From assembly GCA_004555705.1 (NCBI GenBank), contig SFHI01000002.1, positions 36,159 through 100,158 on the forward strand: DNA of 64,000 nucleotides, written 5' to 3'. Below, in pieces: positions 58,210 to 64,000 of this stretch; position 1 is the first letter of the stretch, and each line of letters starts with the position of its first letter. Position numbers and translations under genes: made by a program. The stretch is from Clostridiales bacterium. GTDB taxonomy: Bacteria; Bacillota; Clostridia; Oscillospirales; Oscillospiraceae. The notes under the pieces are model-generated. The model worked only from the letters and a program-made list of their open reading frames with translations, was not told the origin of the DNA and made no database searches.

Positions 58210-59085
58210 TTATCCCTCCCGAAGCACGCGCGCAATGGCCTCCAGCTCCGCCTCGCCCAGCTGGCCGGAGGCGCCCTTGGCCGTTTTCTGGTCGCCGGAG
58301 CGAACGGCCTCCGGGGTGTGGAGGCCCTGCTGGTGCCAGCGCTGCAAAATCTTGTTCATGTAGTTCCAGTTCAGCCCGCCGGTGTTCAGGCAGGTGCGCT
58401 CATAGGCCATGGAAAAGCATTCCTCCTGGAAGCCCATATCCAGCCAGCTCTGGGCGTAGCGCTCCTCCGCCGCGGTCAGGGACCTGCCCCGAATCTGAAG
58501 AATCTGCATCAGGTGACTGAGCCTGGAATTGCGGACGTTCTGGGCCTGAATAAAGGCCGCCGCCTCCTCCACCGTGTCGATGCCCTGCTCCGCCCAGGCA
58601 TAGGCCTCTTTTTCAATGGCGCGCAGGCTGGGATTGCGCAGGCTTCCCTTTTCCCGGGCCCGATGACGGCAGTAGCTCACCAGCATGGAGATCACATCCC
58701 CGGGCAGTCCCAGATACCGGACAAAGACCAGCAGAATTTTCAGTTCCTCGGTGTTCAGGCTTCTGCCAAGCTGCCGCTGCACCTCACCGTAGAGGGCCCG
58801 GAAGGATTCGTCCTCCTCCATGGCCCCCAGCACGTCCTGCTCGGAATAGGCAGGCCGCTCCCCGGGGGCAATGAGGGTTTTCTTCTCCTCCGGCCAAAGC
58901 CCCAGCTGCCGCAGGGTGGCCCCAGCGCAGGAGAGCCTTGTTTCGCTCATTTTCAGTTCCGCCCCCGCGCTCCGGGGATCGTTCCCGGCGTGCAGGTATA
59001 TGTACAGCAGCGCCCCATCGGGACTGGCCGCGCCGAGAAGCTTCCGCGCGTCCTCCCGTGGAATCTGCAAGGATTCTGTGATCAT
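58210..59085 (-). CDS. DnaD-domain replication protein
   Basis: A 291-residue protein with an N-terminal winged-helix-like part (PDGALLYIYLHAG, SETRLSCAGATLRQLGL) and C-terminal DnaD domains with the family pattern around residues 235-275 (GFQEECFSMAYERTCLNTGGLNWNYMNKIL, given here only for location). DnaD proteins help DnaA and the loader open and remodel origins in Firmicutes. It is the first gene of the four-gene operon. Confidence 0.88.
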   Translation of the reverse strand: MITESLQIPREDARKLLGAASPDGALLYIYLHAGNDPRSAGAELKMSETRLSCAGATLRQLGLWPEEKKTLIAPGERPAYSEQDVLGAMEEDESFRALYGEVQRQLGRSLNTEELKILLVFVRYLGLPGDVISMLVSYCRHRAREKGSLRNPSLRAIEKEAYAWAEQGIDTVEEAAAFIQAQNVRNSRLSHLMQILQIRGRSLTAAEERYAQSWLDMGFQEECFSMAYERTCLNTGGLNWNYMNKILQRWHQQGLHTPEAVRSGDQKTAKGASGQLGEAELEAIARVLREG

Positions 59086-59325
59086 GCTCTATCCCCCGCC
59101 AATTTCGTCATTTGGTGACATTATACCACAGCTTTCCCCGGGGGACAACGGAGGAAAGGAAAAGAATTTCGTATAAAATTCGGTGCATTTTTTGTCTCAC
59201 CACCGTATCTTGTGTCCAAAGCCCAGCCAAACCACCAGAAGCCCGAAAAAAAGTTTTCCGGCATGTATGTTTCCGGCATTCGCAAGGTAAAATGAATATA
59301 GAAAAGCCACCCGGAGGCAGAAAGA
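59086..59325. other. Upstream region of dnaD operon
   Basis: No gene recognised. It presumably contains the dnaD promoter, but no consensus pair was clear. Confidence 0.35.
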
Positions 59326-59503
59326 TAAATTGTTGTTTACAGCAATATCACCGTAGGGGCGGATATTATCCGCCCGCAACCTTTCATCATCGAAAGCACT
59401 CAGTTCCAACGGAAACACTCAAAAAATCTTAAGCGTTCGGGCGGCTAATAGCCGCCCCTACGGTAGCAATGTAAGGTGTTTGAAAGCTGTAAACAACAAT
59501 TTA
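59326..59503. repeat. Family C element, copy 5 (best preserved)
   Basis: Outer ends are TAAATTGTTGTTTACAG and CTGTAAACAACAATTTA. The left unit is GTAG plus hairpin GGGCGGATATTATCCGCCC. The right unit is its inverted counterpart with GGCTAATAGCC. Confidence 0.9.
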
Positions 59504-59703
59504 TCGTTCCCGCCCAACGGCTGCCTATGTACATAGGTGAGCCGTTCCCTACTCACCTATTTTCGCGTCAAACCGCTGCGCCTGCGCTGACACACTTGAC
59601 AGGTATTGTAACAGTATTATCATCCATCGTCACGAATGGTTTCTGTTTCTTTCCTGTCCGGCAGTAGTTTGCCCGGCCACACTCTACTTATTCGGAGGTT
59701 GTT
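59504..59703. other. Intergenic region before bofA
   Basis: It contains TTGACA near 59596 with AT-rich sequence after it, a possible but imperfect promoter. No gene. Confidence 0.35.
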
Positions 59704-59961
59704 ATGGAAAAAATTGCCGTTTTTCTCATTCCCGTTCTGTTGGGCGTAATCCTGATCAAAGCCCTGATCGCCCCCATCCGCCTGGCGGTGAAGCTGGCCC
59801 TCCACGTGGCTGCCGGGCTCCTGTCTCTGATTGTCATCAATTTCCTCGCGCCGTTCTCAGGGGTACTGATTCCCGTCAATGCCGTAACCGTCCTGGTCTC
59901 CGGAATCTTCGGCCTTCCGGGCACCGCGCTGCTGATTCTGCTGGAACTGGTACCCGCATAG
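59704..59961 (+). CDS. bofA: BofA-like pro-sigma-K processing inhibitor
   Basis: An 85-residue membrane protein with two to three hydrophobic helices. The C-terminal IPVNAVTVLVSGIFGLPGTALLILLE is the BofA signature (quoted in parts: IPVNAVTVLVSGIFG and LPGTALLILLE). BofA holds the SpoIVFB protease inactive in the outer forespore membrane until late sporulation. Its presence supports a spore-forming lineage. The start follows TTCGGAGGTTGTT. Confidence 0.88.
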   Translation: MEKIAVFLIPVLLGVILIKALIAPIRLAVKLALHVAAGLLSLIVINFLAPFSGVLIPVNAVTVLVSGIFGLPGTALLILLELVPA

Positions 59962-59964
59962 GTG

Positions 59965-60140
59965 TAAATTATTGTTTACAGTTTTCAAACACCTTGCGTT
60001 GTTACCGTAGGGGCGGCTATTAGCCGCCCGAAATGTCCCGATTTTTGAGCATTTACGGATAAACCGGACATTTCTGTATCCGTTAGGTTGCAGGCGGCTG
60101 ATAGCCGCCCCTACAATAGCGAATCGTAAACAACAATTTA
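59965..60140. repeat. Family C element, copy 6
   Basis: It abuts the bofA stop. Outer ends are TAAATTATTGTTTACAG and GTAAACAACAATTTA. The left hairpin GGGCGGCTATTAGCCGCCC and right GGCGGCTGATAGCCGCC plus CCTAC are both intact. Confidence 0.9.
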
Positions 60141-60181
60141 TCAACCTATACGCCAACCGGAATTGTCTTATTTGCAAAACG

Positions 60182-60203
60182 GGCCAACCCCTTCGGGCTG
60201 GCC
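60182..60203 (-). terminator. Terminator of mscS
   Basis: 9-bp stem GGCCAGCCC/GGGTTGGCC (one G-T pair), then CGTTTTGC on the minus strand. Confidence 0.65.
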
Positions 60204-60209
60204 GCTTTG

Positions 60210-61019
60210 TTATTCCTTCCGCTCCAATTCCACCGTCATTCTGGGGTACGGCATATTGATGCCCTGCTCCTGGAACACCTGGTAAACCCGCTGATTGGCA
60301 GCGTAAAACAAATCCCAGTAGTCCTCGGACTTGACCCAAAACCGCAGCACGTACTCCATGGCGCTGTCTCCGAAATTCAGAAGGGCCGCCATGGGCGCGG
60401 GCTCCAGCAGAACATTGTCCATAGCCGCCGCCTGAATCAGCGCCTCCACCACCTTCTCCGGGGGTACATCGTAGGGAGCCTGGACCTTTACCTCCACCCG
60501 ACGGGTTCCGGTGGCGGTGTAGTTGATAATCTGAGCGGCGGTCACCGCGCTGTTGGGTATGGAGATCATTTTGTTATCCGGCGTTGCCAGCCGGGTGTAG
60601 GTCATGTTGATCTCCTCCACCGTTCCGGACTGACCCGCGATTTCCACGAAATCGCCGGAGTGGAAGGGGTGGGTGGACAGCAGCGTAAAGCCCCCCAGCA
60701 CATTGGTCAGCATATTCTGAAGCGCCAGGGAAACCGCCAGGGTCAGCACGCTGGCCAGGGCCACGACGCCTGTCACATCGATTCCCAGGGATGAAGCCAC
60801 GCTGAGCCCCAGCATCAGATACAGCGCCACCCGGGCCAGGGACAGCACTAAGGTGTGGGCAGCCTTCTCCAGCTTTGACGCTTCCAGCCCCCTCCGGACC
60901 AGCGCCAGCAGAATTTTGATCAGGCATACTCCCACTGCCAGCACCAGCGCGGCTGTCACCAGGCGGTTCGCAGCTCCAAACCCCATATTCTTCAGCCATT
61001 GGGCAATTTCATCCAGCAT
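60210..61019 (-). CDS. mscS: Small-conductance mechanosensitive channel
   Basis: A 269-residue MscS-type channel: three N-terminal helices, with the pore-lining third helix VVALASVLTLAVSLALQNML, then the beta domain LLSTHPFHSGDFVEIAGQSG and EINMTYTRLATPDNKMISIPNS. It opens on osmotic downshock. The start is ATG 61019 with GGGAGG nine bases before. A longer frame to 61115 lacks a ribosome site. Confidence 0.93.
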   Translation of the reverse strand: MLDEIAQWLKNMGFGAANRLVTAALVLAVGVCLIKILLALVRRGLEASKLEKAAHTLVLSLARVALYLMLGLSVASSLGIDVTGVVALASVLTLAVSLALQNMLTNVLGGFTLLSTHPFHSGDFVEIAGQSGTVEEINMTYTRLATPDNKMISIPNSAVTAAQIINYTATGTRRVEVKVQAPYDVPPEKVVEALIQAAAMDNVLLEPAPMAALLNFGDSAMEYVLRFWVKSEDYWDLFYAANQRVYQVFQEQGINMPYPRMTVELERKE

Positions 61020-61101
61020 TGTTCCATACCTCCCGCTGTTTTGCTCTATTATATTCTTTCCTCTTCCAAATATCAAGTCCCCCGGGGCAGCAACCTGGTT
61101 C

Positions 61102-61129
61102 TTGACATTTGCCATGGGGATAGTATAAT
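61102..61129 (+). promoter_or_regulatory. Promoter of the phosphoribosyltransferase gene
   Basis: -35 TTGACA (61102-61107), 16-bp spacer, -10 TATAAT (61124-61129), both consensus. Confidence 0.85.
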
Positions 61130-61164
61130 TATGGCAGATTCATGAAGAAAAAGGAGCGATTTCC

Positions 61165-61719
61165 ATGTATTATACCATGACTGTGGCGGGCCTGCAGCGG
61201 AACCTGCCCATCTGCCCCCTGAACGACAAGCTGTCCATTGCAGGCTTTGTGATTTTCGGCGACCAGGAGCTGACCGTTGCCTGCGCCCGGGAGCTGCTGG
61301 CCAGGGCTCCTGAGTACGATTACATCATCACCGCCGAGGCCAAGGGCATCCCTCTGGCCCATGAGATGGCCCGTCAGGCCGGGGACGCCAAGTACATCCT
61401 GGCGCGCAAGGGTCCCAAGCTGTATATGCGGGACATCTTCAGCGTCACTGTCCAGTCCATCACCACCGCCAAGGAGCAGAAGCTCTACCTGGACGGCGCG
61501 GACGCGGCACTCATGAAGGGCAAGCGGATTCTGATCGTGGACGACGTGATTTCCACCGGCGAGAGCCTGAAGGCCCTGGAAGCCCTGGTGGAAAAGGCCG
61601 GCGGCATCATCTGCGGCAGAATGGCCATTCTCGCCGAGGGCGACGCCCAGAACCGGGAGGATTTAATCTACCTGGAGAAGCTCCCCCTGTTCCACCCCGA
61701 CGGAACCGTCCTGGAGTAA
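61165..61719 (+). CDS. Purine phosphoribosyltransferase (Apt/Xpt-like)
   Basis: A 184-residue type I phosphoribosyltransferase. The PRPP-binding motif is ILIVDDVISTGESLKAL, and the flexible-loop region is LARKGPKLYM. It would convert a purine base plus PRPP to the nucleotide. It is similar to adenine phosphoribosyltransferase in size, but the base specificity is not clear by eye. It has its own consensus promoter and terminator. Confidence 0.87.
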   Translation: MYYTMTVAGLQRNLPICPLNDKLSIAGFVIFGDQELTVACARELLARAPEYDYIITAEAKGIPLAHEMARQAGDAKYILARKGPKLYMRDIFSVTVQSITTAKEQKLYLDGADAALMKGKRILIVDDVISTGESLKALEALVEKAGGIICGRMAILAEGDAQNREDLIYLEKLPLFHPDGTVLE

Positions 61720-61735
61720 AAACTACACCCACGCT

Positions 61736-61762
61736 GCCCCACAAATGTGGGGCGGCATTTTT
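61736..61762 (+). terminator. Terminator of the phosphoribosyltransferase gene
   Basis: Stem GCCCCAC/GTGGGGC followed by GGCATTTTT. Confidence 0.85.
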
Positions 61763-61830
61763 CTGTCCGATGAGCAAGACACCGGGCGCCCTGTGCACGC
61801 ATAGAATGACGTCGAAAGGAAGTGGATATC

Positions 61831-62283
61831 ATGAATTGCGCGCAAACCAGAGACTGCCCGCGTGTTCTCTCCCGGGACCCCGGCCCGGCGCCTTTCTCCC
61901 TGAGCCTGGTGGGGGAGGCCCGGCGAAACCGGTTTTTCCGAAGAGTCCTTTGGACCGGGAACCACTTACAGCTCACCGTCATGGAGATTCCGCCCGGGGG
62001 TGAGGTCGGTCTGGAACTCCATCCGGATACGGACCAGCTGTTCCGGGTGGAAGAAGGCCGGGCTCTGGTACGAATGGGAGCGCGAAAGGACAATCCGAAC
62101 ATCTGTCACACCCTCGGAATCGGTGACGCGGTACTCGTTCCCTGCGGTGTCTGGCATAACGTGATCAACCCGGGAAACCGTCCTCTGAAGCTCTCCTCCC
62201 TCTACGCCCCGCCCCAGCATCCGGCGGGAACCGTCCACCCCACCATAGCCGCCGCAGAACAGGCCGGGCATCCGGTTGGATAA
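61831..62283 (+). CDS. Small cupin-domain protein
   Basis: A 150-residue single-domain beta-barrel. Cupin motif 1 is MEIPPGGEVGLELHPDTDQLFRVEEGRA (GxxxxxH and E) and motif 2 is GDAVLVPCGVWHNVINPG. A metal-bound epimerase, dioxygenase or small-molecule sensor role is possible. The start is ATG 61831 with AAGGAAG upstream. Confidence 0.85.
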   Translation: MNCAQTRDCPRVLSRDPGPAPFSLSLVGEARRNRFFRRVLWTGNHLQLTVMEIPPGGEVGLELHPDTDQLFRVEEGRALVRMGARKDNPNICHTLGIGDAVLVPCGVWHNVINPGNRPLKLSSLYAPPQHPAGTVHPTIAAAEQAGHPVG

Positions 62284-62329
62284 CCACAATTCCGGTTTGT
62301 ACGGATCGTATGAGCTCCGCAGTGCGGAA

Positions 62330-62740
62330 AATTGTTGGCGACCTCTAAAAACTACTTTTTGCGGTTTTGAGCAAGAGATTTTGGCACAACAAAAGTTTTG
62401 GAAATTCCGGAATACTTGGTGTATTGTGGAATTTTCAAAACGCATTGTTGGGTCAAAAGATCCGCTCAAAATGCAAAAGGGTAGTTTTTAGAGGTGCCCT
62501 GTTGTTTGACGGGATGCGTCCCAAATTACCTGTCATTGCGAACCAGTCCGCAGACTGGTGTGGCAATCCCCCGGTTAAAAGGGGCCAGGTAACGATTACC
62601 ACCAAAAATCGCGGTGACTCCCATTCTTCCGGGTACTTTTCGGTACATTCTCCCTCTAACTGGGGGATTGCCACGACCAGTCTGCGGACTAGTCTCGCAA
62701 TGACAGGTATCTTTATCAAACAGCAACAAAAAACAATTTA
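62330..62740. repeat. Family A element, copy 9 (long type), carrying family B copy 4
   Basis: The left outer end (AAAATTGTTGTTTG when rejoined) is split by the B element. The core is 62531-62705 with mini-hairpins ACCAGTCCGCAGACTGGT and ACCAGTCTGCGGACTAGT. The right end CAACAAAAAACAATTTA is at 62724-62740. Confidence 0.88.
62337..62499. mobile_element. Family B 163-bp palindromic element, copy 4
   Basis: Direct repeat TGTT at 62333-62336 and 62500-62503. The central stem uses GAAATTCC/GGAATTTTC where other copies have AAAGTCC/GGACTTT, a compensated change. Confidence 0.93.
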
Positions 62741-62942
62741 CCGCTTTGCCAAGTCAGGCCGAAATGTGTTTTGATGTGCCGATACCCCCCGCTTTTTTGT
62801 TCCAAAATCTTCTTTTGCTGGCTTTCATTCACACTTATAGCTTTTTCAATCCGGGAAAAGCTATGGATGCGGAAAGAAAAGGTCGTTTTCCCCCGGAAAG
62901 CGTCTGGTCTTTCCGGAAAACCACACAAGGAGAGAGTTTGGT

Positions 62943-63044
62943 ATGAAAAGCAACAACCAGATCAACATCCCCGAGGCTCGGGAGGCTATGGACAAATTCA
63001 AGATGCAGGCGGCCAGCGAGGAAGATGTATCTTCTACATCTTAA
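62943..63044 (+). pseudogene. Truncated alpha/beta-type small acid-soluble spore protein
   Basis: A 33-residue ORF, MKSNNQINIPEAREAMDKFK then MQAASEED and a short tail. The PEAREAMDKFKMQAASE stretch matches the first half of DNA-binding SASPs. The conserved second half (GVxLxxGYNGDLT and GGxxVKKM) is missing and replaced by DVSSTS-stop. The ribosome site AAGGAGAG eight bases upstream is intact, so it may still be translated. Full-length relatives have 60-70 residues. Confidence 0.75.
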
Positions 63045-63131
63045 AGGCAGCCCCATTATGTAACACAAACAAATAAAACATCAGCGTTTTTTCCAACTTG
63101 CTTACATAATCGGGTACAACTGAATATGACG

Positions 63132-63158
63132 AAGGCGTCCAGCAATGGGCGCCTTTTT
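63132..63158 (+). terminator. Terminator after the SASP fragment
   Basis: 9-bp stem AAGGCGTCC/GGGCGCCTT with loop AGCAAT, then TTT. Confidence 0.8.
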
Positions 63159-63239
63159 CATATCCAGGCCTAATGGGAAGGAGGTCATATTATGCCGGAA
63201 GCAGCTAACCATCAGCATTCCGCCGCCGCAAATAGAAAC

Positions 63240-63269
63240 GATGCCCCGGACAATTCCGTCCCGGGCATC
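63240..63269 (-). terminator. Terminator of the XRE regulator gene
   Basis: Hairpin GATGCCCGGGA/TCCGGGGCATC with one mismatch, then GTTTCTATTTG on the minus strand. Confidence 0.6.
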
Positions 63270-63303
63270 TGCTCATCTCAGCACTATTTCGCGGCCATTC
63301 ATC

Positions 63304-63942
63304 TTACTTTTCCATCAAGTCTTCCATGGTACATCCCAGAACTCTTGACAGTCGCAGAAGTGTCTCGGCACTGGCTTTGTTGATATCCTTATTGCGCTGT
63401 TCGTACATCTGGATGGAGCGCAGACTGACACCGGACCGCTTTGCCAGCTCGGCCTGTGTGCAGCCGTAAGCAGTTCGAATCCGCTTTAGATTGGTGTCGG
63501 TGAAAAACTCACGCATCCGCGCATCCAGAATGTCAGCAAACTTCGTAATGTCCGCTTCATGAAGGGGATCGTATAGTTTCTGTAATTCTTCAAAGGTAAC
63601 TACTTTGAAGATTTCGCTGTAGCTTCTTCCGGAAAACCATTGATAGTAGGCAACCGCCCAACCTATCCAGTATTCCCGGGAGCGGCCAAAGTGCTCCTGC
63701 GGCGCAGCGTCCGGCGTCTTCCCGGTGGTTTCCGCAAGAATCTCCATCGCTACTTCAATTCCGCTTTTCCCGGAAAGATAACTCGGCTCTCCATTTTCCA
63801 GCCGTTTGCTGATGGTACTGGCGATAAACAGTTTTACAAAGCTGCTGCCAGGAATATGACAGACATTGATCGCATAGTCAAAGGCATCCCCCAGCATGGA
63901 TTGGGCGTTACTCAGATAGATTTCTTGGTATGCGTGGGTCAT
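63304..63942 (-). CDS. XRE-family helix-turn-helix protein with N-terminal helical domain
   Basis: A 212-residue protein. Residues 1-145 form a helical domain (MTHAYQEIYLSNAQSMLGDA; YLSGKSGIEVAMEILAET). The C-terminal 60 residues are a clear XRE domain (TAYGCTQAELAKRSGVSL). I recall this architecture in small gut-Firmicutes cassettes with DUF3791 and DUF3990 proteins, thought to be toxin-antitoxin-like, but that memory is not proof. The start at 63942 has GAGGAGG 11 bases upstream, inside what may be the end of a preceding gene cut by the window edge. Confidence 0.82.
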   Translation of the reverse strand: MTHAYQEIYLSNAQSMLGDAFDYAINVCHIPGSSFVKLFIASTISKRLENGEPSYLSGKSGIEVAMEILAETTGKTPDAAPQEHFGRSREYWIGWAVAYYQWFSGRSYSEIFKVVTFEELQKLYDPLHEADITKFADILDARMREFFTDTNLKRIRTAYGCTQAELAKRSGVSLRSIQMYEQRNKDINKASAETLLRLSRVLGCTMEDLMEK

Positions 63943-64000
63943 CGTTCTGGATGCCTCCTCTCATGATATCCTGAATATAAAGGCCATCGCTTTCTTCCTC

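Noticed and set aside
2609..62740. CRISPR array
   Set aside because: The repeats are dispersed, 160-240 bp, palindromic and without regular spacers. No cas genes are present.
63193..63383. Plus-strand ORF with good ribosome site (MPEAANHQHSAA...)
   Set aside because: It runs through the terminator and into the antisense of the XRE gene and shows no family resemblance. It may be a leftover start of a lost gene.

Overview
The window looks like a chromosome piece from a GC-rich, spore-forming Clostridia bacterium, probably of the Oscillospiraceae/Ruminococcaceae type. The signs are AGGAGG-type ribosome sites, consensus TTGACA/TATAAT promoters, KtrAB, TrmFO, a DnaD/DnaC-like pair, a bofA-like gene, a spore-protein (SASP) fragment and YesM/YesN-type carbohydrate regulation. 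Species cannot be named from the sequence alone.

Layout. 1-13.7 kb (minus strand): an MMPL exporter cut by the window edge, a NahK/APH-like kinase, then a housekeeping run rnc, plsX, trmFO, topA, dprA, an rRNA methyltransferase and ktrAB. 13.8-20.2 kb: adenine deaminase, tRNA-Asp, ogt, a MATE exporter, a half-size EamA protein and an esterase. 20.7-41.3 kb: a glycan-use locus with a CUT1 ABC importer (binding protein, two permeases, dedicated ATPase, DUF624 protein), a YesM/YesN two-component system, a polysaccharide deacetylase, a beta-lactamase-fold hydrolase, a type-B carboxylesterase, a P-loop kinase coupled to a GH13_18 sucrose-phosphorylase-like enzyme, two SGNH esterases and an alpha/beta esterase. 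The esterases probably strip acyl groups from imported or surface glycans, and the phosphorylase/kinase pair would feed sugar phosphates to glycolysis. 41.8-47.7 kb: Nif3-like, DUF362, lipid glycosyltransferase plus plsY, and an aminopeptidase P. 47.9-52 kb: a decayed region with a twin-operator promoter, a broken iron alcohol dehydrogenase, an intact aldehyde dehydrogenase, an ABC-transporter remnant and an SDR gene. 52.5-54.8 kb: metY-metA for methionine. 55-64 kb: a four-helix-bundle protein, tRNA-Leu, an HD/gph/dnaC/dnaD operon, bofA, mscS, a phosphoribosyltransferase, a cupin, a truncated SASP gene and an XRE regulator.

The most distinctive content is between genes. Nearly every larger gap holds a small palindromic element. 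I separate four families. Family A (9 copies) has GTCATTGCGA ends and nested, covarying mini-hairpins. Family C (6 copies) is two inward-facing GTAG-plus-hairpin units, the architecture of REP/BIME elements. A and C share outer ends of the form TAAATTGTTGTTTAC. Family B (4 copies, each exactly 163 bp) is a near-complete palindrome. Every B copy sits at the same place inside the outer end motif of an A or C element and is flanked by a perfect 4-bp target duplication. Family D (1 copy) is nested in a C element with the duplication GTAG. No transposase for any of them is encoded in the window. This nested, target-specific palindromic element system is the best candidate here for something undescribed.
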